From: an uncultured Lachnospiraceae bacterium
GTDB taxonomy: Bacteria > Bacillota > Clostridia > Lachnospirales > Lachnospiraceae
Reading direction: 5' to 3'
Length of the DNA: 27,205 nucleotides
NCBI GenBank assembly: GCA_947174985.1
Contig: CAMWLB010000004.1
Coordinates: 1 to 27,205, forward strand
Shown here: piece by piece, positions 16,017-24,616 of the stretch
Numbering within the stretch: position 1 is the stretch's first letter
Layout of the letters: every line of letters starts with the position of its first letter
The notes under the pieces: model-generated
What the model saw: only the letters and a program-made list of their open reading frames with translations
Told to the model about the DNA's origin: nothing
Database searches by the model: none
Position numbers and translations under genes: made by a program

Positions 16017-16640
16017 CTACTTTAAAAATTTCTTCATCTGCTCTTCTATGTTTTTTTCCAGAAGGTCATACATTCCTTCAGAGACCTCTTCCTTGTACAC
16101 AGTCTCCTCCATTTTTGGCGTGGATATGGAAAGCAGTGACCGAAGAAGTTCCTTTCTCGGATTTGACTTCATATGTTCACCGGGTACACGCTGTGCAAGC
16201 GCCATGTGCCCGGTAGGGTATCTGACAACAAAGCCCTTGTACTTATCCCCTGACGCCCCCGGTTGCAGGGCAATTCTGGAAAGTCTAGAACCCCGTAAAA
16301 CCCTTGCCCTTACCCATTTGGGAGCCCCCTTACCACCGGGGTAATAAGCCCCCGGCTGCACATGGAAATCAAGCAGTTCATTCACTGGTCCCTTTGCCCT
16401 TATCGTGGAAGATAATTTTCCTGCGCTTGCCTTTTCTATGGAATTTGCTTTCCTGATATCAGACTTATTCCCTTTTTTATAGCGGTAACGGGATTTTGCC
16501 TCATCTGCCATGCGGCTTTCCGTCTGCTTTGCAGTATTGTTAATGGCATTGCGCAGTATCATTTTTGATTTGTCTCGAGCCATGTTAAGTGCTGACTCTA
16601 TTTTTAACAAATCTTCCATCTCCACCTGTATATGAATCAT
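16017..16640 (-). CDS. Minor tail protein Z-like head-tail joining protein
   Basis: This 207-residue basic protein resembles the phage minor tail protein Z family (lambda gpZ): RDKSKMILRNAINNTAKQTE near the start, then MADEAKSRYRYKKGNKSDI, the aromatic and glycine-rich FHVQPGAYYPGGKGAPKW, and FVVRYPTGHMALAQRVPGEH. gpZ acts late in tail maturation, at the joining of head and tail. ATG 16640 overlaps the previous stop (ATGA) and has GGAGG ten bases upstream; the GTG at 16661 is an alternative. Confidence 0.82.
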   Translation of the reverse strand: MIHIQVEMEDLLKIESALNMARDKSKMILRNAINNTAKQTESRMADEAKSRYRYKKGNKSDIRKANSIEKASAGKLSSTIRAKGPVNELLDFHVQPGAYYPGGKGAPKWVRARVLRGSRLSRIALQPGASGDKYKGFVVRYPTGHMALAQRVPGEHMKSNPRKELLRSLLSISTPKMEETVYKEEVSEGMYDLLEKNIEEQMKKFLK

Positions 16641-16972
16641 GATTTGTTTGCCTCCAGACACAGGGAATAGATGCCGTCCTCATTGACGGCATCCGATATA
16701 ATGTATGTTTTTCGGTCAAAGACAATCGACCTTCCCACTGCAGGCAGGGGGCCGAAATCCTCCGCCTTGACATAAATGAGCAGTTCCTTCAGAAAAACGC
16801 CGTCTGCTTTAAAACTTCTGTTATACTGGTACCTTTTTTCCCTGTCAATCAGTTCGTTATTGTCCACAATGCAGGGCATTTGCTCCCCATTCACCGTATG
16901 CATGTCAGCAAACTCATCCATATTCAGAAATATAGTTCTGTTATCCTGTGATACCTGCTCTTTAAATGTCAT
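16637..16972 (-). CDS. Head-tail connector protein (XkdH / gpFII-like)
   Basis: This 111-residue protein has FKEQVSQDNRTIFLNMDEFA at the N-terminus, then EKRYQYNRSFKADGVFLKEL and a beta-rich end (GRSIVFDRKTYIISDAVNED). This layout fits the small connectors of the XkdH/lambda gpFII type that sit between portal and tail. It lies between the capsid group and the Z-like gene, the usual place. The ribosome site is weak (AGGG, five bases). Family membership is inferred from length, strand pattern and order. Confidence 0.65.
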   Translation of the reverse strand: MTFKEQVSQDNRTIFLNMDEFADMHTVNGEQMPCIVDNNELIDREKRYQYNRSFKADGVFLKELLIYVKAEDFGPLPAVGRSIVFDRKTYIISDAVNEDGIYSLCLEANKS

Positions 16973-17007
16973 GATATCCCTGTTGTTCCTCCATTCCAGC
17001 TTATGTA

Positions 17008-17472
17008 TTAAGAAATCCTGCCCACAAGCCCGCTCATTTGCACCGTTTCTGAAACTGCGCCTGCAAGCCCCGGTGTTGCTGCCACAGGGGACGCTTTCAC
17101 AGAGTTAGCCTGTTTTCTGTCCCATGTTGCCGTTCCAGCATCTATCCATGCTGCAACCATGTCCGGATTGTTCGCCGGAAGATATTCACCCGGTTTGTAC
17201 TGCCGTGAATTATACAAAATATATGCCCTTGCAACCAAGACGGAAATCCCTGCCTCCTCCTCACTGACCTTTTCTTCAGTTTCCGGATGTTCTGTTCCGT
17301 CAGTTTCTTCCGCTTCTGTCTTGTCCCTGCTGACGGCTTCCGCCTCTTCCTCTGGTTCGGATACAGGTTTTTCTGCTTCCATATCCGCCGCCTTTTCTTC
17401 CTTCTGCGGATCCTGCGCATTATTTTCAGTGGCTGCTGCATTATTTTTCTTGTTATTCGTTGTTCTTGCCAT
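17008..17472 (-). CDS. Unknown head-region protein with acidic N-terminal half
   Basis: This 154-residue protein has an Asn/Ala-rich start, then about 65 residues dominated by Glu, Ala and Lys with no hydrophobic core, probably disordered. The folded C-terminal part reads LVARAYILYNSRQYKPGEYL, then NPDMVAAWIDAGTATW, and ends in a Ser/Ala/Gly-rich tail. I do not recognise a named family. It lies nine bases after the cement protein gene, with AGGAGG before the ATG. The position suggests a head accessory or connector part, and acidic low-complexity segments occur in scaffold-like proteins. Confidence 0.7.
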   Translation of the reverse strand: MARTTNNKKNNAAATENNAQDPQKEEKAADMEAEKPVSEPEEEAEAVSRDKTEAEETDGTEHPETEEKVSEEEAGISVLVARAYILYNSRQYKPGEYLPANNPDMVAAWIDAGTATWDRKQANSVKASPVAATPGLAGAVSETVQMSGLVGRIS

Positions 17473-17480
17473 GGGTCCTC

Positions 17481-17807
17481 CTATCCCAGCAGTTTGACAA
17501 GAATTGTCTCTGTGCCTGCTGCCGATTGTTCCGCTGCGTACCCCGCCGGCGTACCGCTTTTCGTCGCTGTAATGCCGCTTTCCGCAAAATATACCGCGGT
17601 TCCGAAAGAAATCTCATCTTCGTCTTTTTTGTCTATCCTGTACACGCCGGTTACATGGACAGACCCTTTCTCACCGGGATTAATAGAAGTTCCTGCCACG
17701 GCAATCCTCGTCCCGAGGTCAATAATGGTATTCGCCTCAATGACAGAATTCCCACTGTTTATATAATCGAGGCTTTCACCTCTCTGCCAATAAACTGCTT
17801 TCATCAT
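17481..17807 (-). CDS. Capsid cement / decoration protein (DUF2190-like)
   Basis: This 108-residue protein begins MMKAVYWQRGESLDYINSG and has AGTSINPGEKGSVHVTGVYR and KDEDEISFGTAVYFAE, matching the DUF2190 family of small beta-rich proteins encoded directly after major capsid genes. Several of these bind the outer capsid and stabilise it, like lambda gpD. GGAGG lies six bases before ATG 17807. The position just after the capsid gene supports the call. Confidence 0.82.
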   Translation of the reverse strand: MMKAVYWQRGESLDYINSGNSVIEANTIIDLGTRIAVAGTSINPGEKGSVHVTGVYRIDKKDEDEISFGTAVYFAESGITATKSGTPAGYAAEQSAAGTETILVKLLG

Positions 17808-17824
17808 GCTTTTCCTCCTCGTAA

Positions 17825-19339
17825 TCAGTTAAAAGGGCTCTTAATGACTGTGCCCGGGTTCTTGATGGCACCACGGTAATCCATAACACTGATACCCCAG
17901 TCCAGATAAATATCCCACACAAAGCCAAGTGTACCAGGCGCCTCCATTCTGCGGATGGTCGGGATTTCCTGTCCGTTCAGATAATCAACTTCAATGAAAT
18001 CCGTGTCATCCTTCGCCCCAAGCAAAAACCACGGCATTGTATTTCCAAAACCGCCACAGAGCACATTGATAGTCGGGTCCTCTACAACATGAATCTGGTT
18101 TGCATAGCGGTACAGAGGATTCACTGCCTGTGTATTTTCAGGGGTATGTATGGTAGGACTGTTAAACAGCGTGTAAATGTCAAACGCCATTCCTGAAGGA
18201 ACCACGATGGTTTCAGGACGAATAATAATTGCCTCATTAAACTCGTTTGTCTGGGTCTGCAATGCCATAATCATGGCCTGCATAGAAGCCGACGTGATTC
18301 CGGTACCGGATTTCATCAGGTTTCCATGTACGCTGGAAAACAGTACTGTCCCATCGTAAACGGCGGGATTATTCACCATAACCTCATACACCTGTTTGTT
18401 TATTGTCTTCCTTGCACTTGCGGCATATCTGGCAGGCACGCCGGTAATAAGGTCTATATCATCATTGATGAATGCCTGTCTTGTAAGGGTAAACTGCCTT
18501 CCATATGTTTTCAGTTTTCTCGTTGGACGCTTTTCATCCTTGAAAACATCATGTTTCAGTTCTCCGCCTTCCGGAACTTCGAGAAATTCCCCCGCCGGGC
18601 CGGCAAGGTAATTGTTATCATGGGTCTTAAAATCCTTTAAACTGCCCTTCTTTGTAAACTGGTCAAAGGTAACAGCCACCTTTTTATGCCCTTCCACGTA
18701 TGCCTTGTTGATAGCATTGTCCAAAATGGAGGGAAAAGCTGCCGTCGGGTTAAAGAACTGACGCAGCGCCATGTTGTACAGTTCATCGGAAGAACGGCGC
18801 CCAAGCCCGCTTACACCTTCCCCGGCCATACACTCAATCGCTAAATCCCTCAGGGACATATGCATCAACTCTCTTGCTCCCTCTGCCGGATGTTCAACGG
18901 CAATTCCTGAGCGCATTACCAGTGCGTCCCCCGCTGCCTGACGGAATTTGTCCTGCTCGTCCACGGTAACCTCCGCACTTCCCCTTACCGCAATGGGTGC
19001 ACCCTGCGCCCTCATACTGTTCAGGATTGCCGCTCTTACGGTATCAATCGTCGTTCCCTCATTCAGATACCTTTTCATATCCTCGTCGGAAACATCAAAT
19101 TCCCGGCAGAGCGATGTAATTTCAGCACACCTCTGCCGTTCTGCTTCCCTTGCGCCTTCTGATTCGTTTTCCTGCCCCTGGCCTTCGGCTTCCTTTCCGC
19201 TTTCCAACTGCAGAATGGTGTCCACCTGTCTCTGCAGGTCGTTAAATTCTGCCTGTTCTTCCTCGGTAAGCGCCCTTCCGGCAGCTTTTGCCGTATTTAA
19301 CAGTTCCTGCTGGCGCCGAATCAACGCTGCTAAATTCAT
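17825..19339 (-). CDS. Major capsid protein with N-terminal scaffold-like region
   Basis: This 504-residue protein should build the head shell. The first 100 residues are charged and helical (EEEQAEFNDLQRQVDTILQL), like the delta (scaffold) domain that the prohead protease removes in HK97-type capsids. The rest includes FFNPTAAFPSILDNAINKAY, LKTYGRQFTLTRQAFINDDI, ARKTINKQVYEVMVNNPAVY and IIIRPETIVVPSGMAF, a pattern shared with Mu gpT-like and related HK97-fold capsids. It overlaps the protease gene by four bases (ATGA), with GGAGG nine bases upstream. Some related clostridial phages encode protease and capsid as one fused protein; here they are separate. Confidence 0.9.
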   Translation of the reverse strand: MNLAALIRRQQELLNTAKAAGRALTEEEQAEFNDLQRQVDTILQLESGKEAEGQGQENESEGAREAERQRCAEITSLCREFDVSDEDMKRYLNEGTTIDTVRAAILNSMRAQGAPIAVRGSAEVTVDEQDKFRQAAGDALVMRSGIAVEHPAEGARELMHMSLRDLAIECMAGEGVSGLGRRSSDELYNMALRQFFNPTAAFPSILDNAINKAYVEGHKKVAVTFDQFTKKGSLKDFKTHDNNYLAGPAGEFLEVPEGGELKHDVFKDEKRPTRKLKTYGRQFTLTRQAFINDDIDLITGVPARYAASARKTINKQVYEVMVNNPAVYDGTVLFSSVHGNLMKSGTGITSASMQAMIMALQTQTNEFNEAIIIRPETIVVPSGMAFDIYTLFNSPTIHTPENTQAVNPLYRYANQIHVVEDPTINVLCGGFGNTMPWFLLGAKDDTDFIEVDYLNGQEIPTIRRMEAPGTLGFVWDIYLDWGISVMDYRGAIKNPGTVIKSPFN

Positions 19340-20043
19340 AACCTTCTACCTCCTGATAAAAAATTTTTGTTTATTTGGAGCTGCTTTTCATAATAGTAAA
19401 AGCTGCCTACTCCCTTTTCCTGTAAAATCTCCTCATGTCCGTCACTCTCTCCGCCGGAACGCCCAACCCCGACAGTCGGGTCTGCCGGTACACTCACAAT
19501 TGAAACCTCAAACGGAGTCCAACGCTTTGCAATATTACATGGCCCTGTAAAGCGCCCGTCGCCGGATTTCTGGTTGGCTGCCAAAGTCTCCCATTTTGAT
19601 ACGATATAACCGACGGATACCCCCTTAAGGGTTTCCCCGAGAACTTTCCGGTAAATTACTTCTGCCTCGGAATCCGTATCAAATTCAATTTCCGCATAGC
19701 CACGCCTGTTATCTACCCATGCCCGCAGGATTTTTCCAATCACCTTATTCCGGTCATGGTTAAAAAGCACAACGCCAATGGAATTTAACCTCGACAAATC
19801 TGCATCTCCGTCTGTGTGGGACAGGATTTCAGTTCCCCAGCACCTGTTGTAAGGCTCCTCCGAGGAAAAAGAAAGCGTGAACTTCCGCTCATTTCCTGTC
19901 CCATCCATTCTCTGAATACTGCATTCCGTCAGGTAACGGCGGATGACACCGTCCTTTTCCTCATTCCCCTTTTCCTGATTTTGCCCTGTCTCCACTGTCC
20001 TCACCAGTGGAATCTTCCTGTGTTTCGTTTTCCTTGATTCCAA
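19336..20043 (-). CDS. Prohead maturation protease (HK97 / U35-type serine protease)
   Basis: This protein of about 235 residues matches prohead proteases: GVVLFNHDRNKVIGKIL carries the catalytic His and ETLKGVSVGYIVSKW the catalytic Ser, with FEVSIVSVPADPTVGVG as the conserved late strand. It should cut the capsid N-terminal region during head expansion. The start is uncertain. The frame opens inside the portal gene with no ATG before the first conserved segment; TTG 20043 has GGAGG seven bases upstream and is preferred over TTG 20064, which has no spaced site. This gives an 83-base overlap with the portal gene. The C-terminus overlaps the capsid gene by four bases. Confidence 0.85.
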   Translation of the reverse strand: MESRKTKHRKIPLVRTVETGQNQEKGNEEKDGVIRRYLTECSIQRMDGTGNERKFTLSFSSEEPYNRCWGTEILSHTDGDADLSRLNSIGVVLFNHDRNKVIGKILRAWVDNRRGYAEIEFDTDSEAEVIYRKVLGETLKGVSVGYIVSKWETLAANQKSGDGRFTGPCNIAKRWTPFEVSIVSVPADPTVGVGRSGGESDGHEEILQEKGVGSFYYYEKQLQINKNFLSGGRRL

Positions 20044-21481
20044 ATAAGACACCTCCCATGTCAACTCCTTTTTCTACCCCATATGCAATTACTTCCGCCA
20101 TGTCGTCAATCTGGCTCCTCCAGTCGCGGCCATTTTCAGCGGCAATCTGCTTATAAGTTTTCTGCCCTGTTTTCAGTGCCGTCATATTAGCCTCTGATTC
20201 CTTTTTGGGATCTATCCACGGCTTCGGCTCCTGAATCCACTCGTGCTCCAGATACCTGTCCTTTTCTTCCCAAAACCGCGGAATAGAAATTACGCCACAG
20301 AGGACGGCGGAAATGACAAAGGTTTCATATATCTCGTCCAATATTTCTACCAGCAGCTCTTTATCTTCCTTGTAGGTCAGGTCATCTTCAATAAGACCCT
20401 GCCTTGCTGATGAATAGGTGCTTTCCGCCATATCCCTGCTGGTAGCTTCGTAACTGATTCCCTGTCCTGCCCCGACAAGTCTCTGCTGCAATTTTGTGAA
20501 ATTCGTGGCATCGTTTCCCTGTCCGGAAGGATTGACCGTCTGAATTTCATCCCCAACATTCATTTCTTTAATCATGCCGGGACTGATTGTCTTTCCTTCG
20601 TAAGACACCCTTTTCTCGTCCGTATTTATGGTGCCCCTGCCTATGCCGGTCGTCGGATACGTTTTCTTGATAAAGATTGCAAGACACGCCTCTATACGCT
20701 CTTTTACCGATACTGCCGTAATGAACTCATTTACATCACGGATTCTCGGAATGGTCGGCGACATATCAGAAATTTCCCTGAGTTGTGAAGGACGCTTCTT
20801 GGTAAAATAGAAAATAACGTCTTTTGCTTCCACATACACCGGTTCTCTCCTCATATACCCATCAATATCATACTGCCTTATGTAATAGCCAACCGGCTTG
20901 TTGAATTGATCGTATTCTATCCCGCCTGCCACTTTATGTCCTGTCTTCTTTGCCTGCACAGTCTCAGTGTCCAGTTCATCCACTTCTATCATCTGGAGTT
21001 GGAAAGGAACAACCCCCTCCCGCGTGTACCTCTTTACAAACAGGATTCCCCCGTCAACCTTTTTTCTCTCTACAGCCATCCGTATCATCTGGTTAAGGCT
21101 CTGTGTGCCCGTCACATCACAATTCTGCTTTTTACACCATTTTTTCCATGCCATCTCAATCTGTTTGTTAATCTCAGGGCTGTCCGTTTTAACCTGAATT
21201 CGGTACCCGCCTCCAACCACATTCCGTTTAAATGCACCTATAACGGAATTCATAATGTCGCTGTTCCGTTCAAGGTCTCTCGCCCTTGCCCTGATGTTAT
21301 CGCGGCTGTACCTGTCCGTCTGCTCTGCAGAACTGTTTATTGCCCTCCAGTTCCGGTTTGTGCCGTCATAAGACCCTGCGTCATAATTTTTCCTAAGTTC
21401 ATCATATGCCTGCCTGTACACTTCCCTTTTATAAGCCGCTGCAGGTGATACTGCAGCAACTATACTGTCTATCAGTCCCAT
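19961..21481 (-). CDS. Portal protein (lambda gpB family)
   Basis: This 506-residue protein forms the dodecameric ring through which DNA is packaged and to which the tail attaches. Lambda-type portal features are SRDNIRARARDLERNSDIMN, GAFKRNVVGGGYRIQV, LQMIEVDELDTETVQ, HEWIQEPKPWIDPKKESEA and KTYKQIAAENGRDWRSQIDD. The acidic, polar C-terminus (NETQEDSTGEDSGD) overlaps the protease gene. AGGAGGG lies before ATG 21481. It lies eight bases after the gpW gene, as in lambda, where W precedes B. Confidence 0.93.
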   Translation of the reverse strand: MGLIDSIVAAVSPAAAYKREVYRQAYDELRKNYDAGSYDGTNRNWRAINSSAEQTDRYSRDNIRARARDLERNSDIMNSVIGAFKRNVVGGGYRIQVKTDSPEINKQIEMAWKKWCKKQNCDVTGTQSLNQMIRMAVERKKVDGGILFVKRYTREGVVPFQLQMIEVDELDTETVQAKKTGHKVAGGIEYDQFNKPVGYYIRQYDIDGYMRREPVYVEAKDVIFYFTKKRPSQLREISDMSPTIPRIRDVNEFITAVSVKERIEACLAIFIKKTYPTTGIGRGTINTDEKRVSYEGKTISPGMIKEMNVGDEIQTVNPSGQGNDATNFTKLQQRLVGAGQGISYEATSRDMAESTYSSARQGLIEDDLTYKEDKELLVEILDEIYETFVISAVLCGVISIPRFWEEKDRYLEHEWIQEPKPWIDPKKESEANMTALKTGQKTYKQIAAENGRDWRSQIDDMAEVIAYGVEKGVDMGGVLFGIKENETQEDSTGEDSGDRAKSGKGE

Positions 21482-21489
21482 GCACCCTC

Positions 21490-21729
21490 CTATCTCCCCG
21501 AAAAAACGCCAACATAACAGTCGTCAAACAGGCTTCCTGACTTTTCCGTCATAAGCTGCGCCGTAAGGTCATTTTTGATATCATACAACTGCTTTAAGTC
21601 AGCCCTTGTAAGGCTTCTCGAACCAATCTTATAGGACTGCCCGCCAACTGCTATCGCCATAATTGCCGCATTTACACTATCCAGCATTTCCTGTACGCCT
21701 GCAGGTTTTTTTTCATTGTTTTCCGCCAT
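21490..21729 (-). CDS. gpW-like head-tail joining protein
   Basis: This 79-residue protein resembles lambda gpW: two helices (VQEMLDSVNAAIMAIAVGG and RADLKQLYDIKNDLTAQLM) joined by the small turn QSYKIGSRSLT. gpW binds beneath the portal and completes the DNA-filled head so that the tail can join. It sits between terminase large subunit and portal, exactly as in lambda, with AAGGAG upstream of the ATG. Confidence 0.85.
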   Translation of the reverse strand: MAENNEKKPAGVQEMLDSVNAAIMAIAVGGQSYKIGSRSLTRADLKQLYDIKNDLTAQLMTEKSGSLFDDCYVGVFSGR

Positions 21730-21741
21730 GTCCGCTCCTTC

Positions 21742-23565
21742 CTATATCCATTTTTCATGCGTTTTTATCCACTGCTCTTCAGGCTGACTGTTATCCTCCG
21801 GTTCTGCTACCCGGTTCGGCACCTCCTGTCCTGAAAGATGCAGAGTGCGCACGCCCAGTATGTCCGCTGCTGCCGTTGCGTACACTTCCGCGTCAAGATA
21901 ATGGTTGTCCGCATGGCTGTGCTTGGGCTGCCATACCTGTTTGGTTCCTCCGCTTCCCTTTACATTGACCTTGTGCTCACTGGTAACCTGCTCCGCGTAT
22001 TCCATGTCGCAGCCGCTATAAACCATCCAGCTTCCCCTTCCGTTTTCCCTGCGCATGCGTCCGGCAATCATATCCTTATACTTACCACCGTCTACCAGAA
22101 CAAGGGTCATTCCATAAGCCCTGCTGTCCGCCTTGTTGATTTTGCTCAGTTTATAATGACTAAGCTGCGCATGACTGGAACCCTTGGCTGGAAGCGCATA
22201 ATCCGTGTGCATTGCGCAGAAATCATATACAGTGTCCGTCTGATCGCCGGAGTCAATCAGGCACAGGTTTACAATGATAGGTTCTTTCTTTTCCGTCTTA
22301 TATTCCGTATTCATGACAACATCAATTTCCGCAAAGGAAAGCGCCTGCCCATGGGCTATGTTCTGGCTCGTCAGATAATCCCCCCACGCACGTATAGTCC
22401 AGTACAGGGAGTTTTCCTGCACATCAACCCCCGCCGTAAGCATTTTTGCCCACGAAGGCACCACAAACTGTGGAACTTCCGTCTGCCTGTCCATGACAAG
22501 CTCGGCACTCGTCTTAAGTTTTGTATCCTCCCATGGTTCAGCAAGCCATGAGTTCACAAAATTCTGAAAAGAATCAGGATCGTCCTTTGTTAAAAGGAAC
22601 TCCTTGATAATGTCTGCCCAGCGTACAAACGGACTGTACAGCGTATTTATCCAAAACGCCACGTTTCTGGCATACTTTGTATTACGGCGCACCACACGCC
22701 ATTCGCCACGCTTCAGCATGCCGTGCTTCGCATTGTCTGTAATAATGCAGCCACATTCCTGACACACATACACGGCAAATTCTGCCCTGTCCGCATACCC
22801 CATGCTTTCATCATCAGGGAACCTTATGTTTTTAAACCGGAACTCTATGTATTCCCCGCAATGTGGACAGGGGACGAAATAATGTTTTTCAATGTCAGCC
22901 TCTTCCTTTTCCTTCCATATATGCCCTGTTTTCAGCGTAGGGGTGCTTGTAATGTAAATTTTTTTGTTATGGAAAGTTTTCGTCCTCTCTATCGCCAGTT
23001 TGACCGGATCTGCTTCCTTACCGCTTGCCCCCGGATATTTATCCACCTCATCAAGGAAGAGATAACGGATTGGCTTGCTAGCCAGCCCTGACGGGGAATT
23101 GGAACCGGCAAGCGTAAGGTACATTCCATCAAACTGCAGTTCCAAAAGGGAAGAGTTATTCTCGTCAAATTTTTTAGCCAGAATATCAGATGTGTGTAGC
23201 ATGGGCTGCAGCCTGTTTTCCGACACTGATTTTGCAAGTGTCTCCGTCGGATATACAATCATTGCCGGCGCAGGGTCCTGCGACACGGCATATCCGACCG
23301 CGTTCTGCAGTGCCTCCGTCCCTCCTATCTGTGTGGATTTCACAAAAACAATCTTCCACGTTTCATAATTATTGAATTCGTCCATCACCCCAACAAGATA
23401 CGGCGTCACGCTGTTATTCCACGGTCCCGGCATGGCTGAAGATTTGGGGTCCAGCACCCTGTATTTTTCCGCCCATTCCGACACGGTCATACGCTCCGGT
23501 GGCTTTAAAAACTGCAGAGCTTCCCACAGGTATGCCGGTATAGAAACCTTTTTACGCCCTGCCAC
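21742..23565 (-). CDS. Terminase large subunit (lambda gpA family)
   Basis: This 607-residue protein is the packaging motor and DNA-cutting enzyme. The ATPase half has VFVKSTQIGGTEA (residues about 74-85) as the Walker A-like loop and IRYLFLDEVDKYPG (166-179) with the Walker B Asp-Glu. A zinc-ribbon-like insert has Cys233/Cys236 (CPHC) and Cys268/Cys271 (CQEC). The nuclease half starts at about residue 395 with MLTAGVDVQENSLYW and contains LCLIDSGDQTD. These match the gpA type, usually linked to cos-type ends. The start is GTG 23565, with GGAGG six bases upstream, overlapping the small subunit by 14 bases. Confidence 0.95.
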   Translation of the reverse strand: MAGRKKVSIPAYLWEALQFLKPPERMTVSEWAEKYRVLDPKSSAMPGPWNNSVTPYLVGVMDEFNNYETWKIVFVKSTQIGGTEALQNAVGYAVSQDPAPAMIVYPTETLAKSVSENRLQPMLHTSDILAKKFDENNSSLLELQFDGMYLTLAGSNSPSGLASKPIRYLFLDEVDKYPGASGKEADPVKLAIERTKTFHNKKIYITSTPTLKTGHIWKEKEEADIEKHYFVPCPHCGEYIEFRFKNIRFPDDESMGYADRAEFAVYVCQECGCIITDNAKHGMLKRGEWRVVRRNTKYARNVAFWINTLYSPFVRWADIIKEFLLTKDDPDSFQNFVNSWLAEPWEDTKLKTSAELVMDRQTEVPQFVVPSWAKMLTAGVDVQENSLYWTIRAWGDYLTSQNIAHGQALSFAEIDVVMNTEYKTEKKEPIIVNLCLIDSGDQTDTVYDFCAMHTDYALPAKGSSHAQLSHYKLSKINKADSRAYGMTLVLVDGGKYKDMIAGRMRRENGRGSWMVYSGCDMEYAEQVTSEHKVNVKGSGGTKQVWQPKHSHADNHYLDAEVYATAAADILGVRTLHLSGQEVPNRVAEPEDNSQPEEQWIKTHEKWI

Positions 23566-24109
23566 TGTCCCCCTCCTTTTCCTCCACGCTGAACTTCAAG
23601 ACAAAATTATTGAGAAGCCTCTGCACCTCATTATGCAGTTCATTTTCAAGCTGTCTTACCTCCACAGGGTCAGCAAATCCTGCCAAACGCCCAGCCAGAC
23701 GGCTCGGCACGGACATGGCAAACCTTTTCAGGGACACAAAAAAACGGCTGTAATCCAGTTTAACCTCTTCAACTGAAATATACTTGCCAGCCGCAATTTC
23801 CGTCCGAAGGCGGTGTAATTCCCCCTGTGACTCCTTCAGTGCCACTTCCGCACGGAGTTTTTGTTCTTTTAGTTTTTTCTCTGTCTCTGTTTTGGATTTT
23901 CCATACGCCTTATCAGAAAGGTACTTTATATACTTTTGAACTGTTGGTACCATTTCATACCTGCGCCCGCTCTTTGTTTCAACAGTCTCCAAAACGCCGT
24001 CCTGTGTAAGCTGTTGTATTCTTCGCACACTAAGTCCAAAAAGGTCTGCTATCACTTTAACATCGCATTGATTTCTGCTGCTGCGCGCCGTTTTTCCCGT
24101 CTCTGCCAT
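23552..24109 (-). CDS. Terminase small subunit (Nu1-like)
   Basis: This 185-residue protein has an N-terminal winged-helix DNA-binding region (DVKVIADLFGLSVRRIQQLT, then GVLETVETKSGRRYEM), a helical region (SKTETEKKLKEQKLRAEVAL), and a C-terminal helix (VEVRQLENELHNEVQRLLNN) likely to hold the large subunit. This is the lambda Nu1 plan: it recognises the phage packaging site and recruits the motor. ATG 24109 has GAGG nine bases upstream; ATG 24118 is too close to that site. It is the first gene of the late operon and follows a gene-free leader. Confidence 0.9.
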   Translation of the reverse strand: MAETGKTARSSRNQCDVKVIADLFGLSVRRIQQLTQDGVLETVETKSGRRYEMVPTVQKYIKYLSDKAYGKSKTETEKKLKEQKLRAEVALKESQGELHRLRTEIAAGKYISVEEVKLDYSRFFVSLKRFAMSVPSRLAGRLAGFADPVEVRQLENELHNEVQRLLNNFVLKFSVEEKEGDSGRA

Positions 24110-24125
24110 ATTCACCATCCTCTGG

Positions 24126-24163
24126 CAATAAAATGGGCGGCACCATTCTGTATGGTTCCGCCC
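24126..24163 (-). terminator. Terminator-like hairpin just upstream of the terminase genes
   Basis: GGGCGG (24135-24140) and ACCAT pair with ATGGT and CCGCCC (24158-24163), an 11-bp stem with one mismatch and a five-base loop. On the minus strand the stem is followed by ATTTTATT. It lies 17 bases before the first late gene, where it would block late transcription unless read through. The T tract is imperfect. Confidence 0.5.
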
Positions 24164-24592
24164 GTCTGCTAACTTTCCACGATACTATGTTACCACATGT
24201 CCGTGTGCTCTTGTGTGCTATTTGTCAAAAAATGACTTTTTTTATTCCTCTGCGTAACGAAATGCAACTTCTTTTTTGGTTTTTACCGGAGAAGATACCG
24301 CGCCTCCCCAGCCCCGCATTTCTTACCTCTCTCAGAAGTACCTTTTGCCCCCTGGAAGACCGCAGCGCCTAGTCTTTTAGCCGTTTTCTCCGGTTTTCTG
24401 TCTCGCCTCCCATCTGTGACAGCCTGACCGCCGTCATTTTGCCTATGTATATACGTGTACATAGTCCAAGCTACACAGCGCAAAGGCGAAACACACCATA
24501 CTATAAGTACAGTTTATATATAAGACTGCTGCCGGTGCCTGTTTCCATGCTAAACGAATCCGTGCAACTGCTACCGCACACAGGCATAACAA
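24164..24592. other. Gene-free late-control leader
   Basis: No frame here has both a ribosome site and a recognisable product. The 66-residue minus-strand frame at 24283-24483 has a basic, low-complexity sequence and no Shine-Dalgarno site. Visible elements are a perfect inverted repeat CTATGTA-N8-TACATAG (24443-24464), a direct repeat GCACAC-AAGA-GCACAC on the minus strand near 24206-24223, and a lone TTGACA on the minus strand near 24230 with no -10 at the right distance. A late promoter that needs an activator is a reasonable reading, but none is proven. Confidence 0.45.
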
Positions 24593-24616
24593 AAGGCACC
24601 CTTTACAGGATGCCTT
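24593..24616 (-). terminator. Terminator after the 48-residue gene
   Basis: AAGGCA (24593-24598) pairs with TGCCTT (24611-24616), with further C-G pairs above a small mismatch. On the minus strand the stem ends in CCTTTTGTT. It lies about 75 bases beyond the stop codon of the 48-residue gene and probably ends the leftward immunity transcript. Confidence 0.65.

Noticed and set aside
24283..24483. 66-residue minus-strand gene upstream of the terminase
   Set aside because: It has no ribosome site, a low-complexity basic sequence and no recognisable fold, and it overlaps the CTATGTA inverted repeat.
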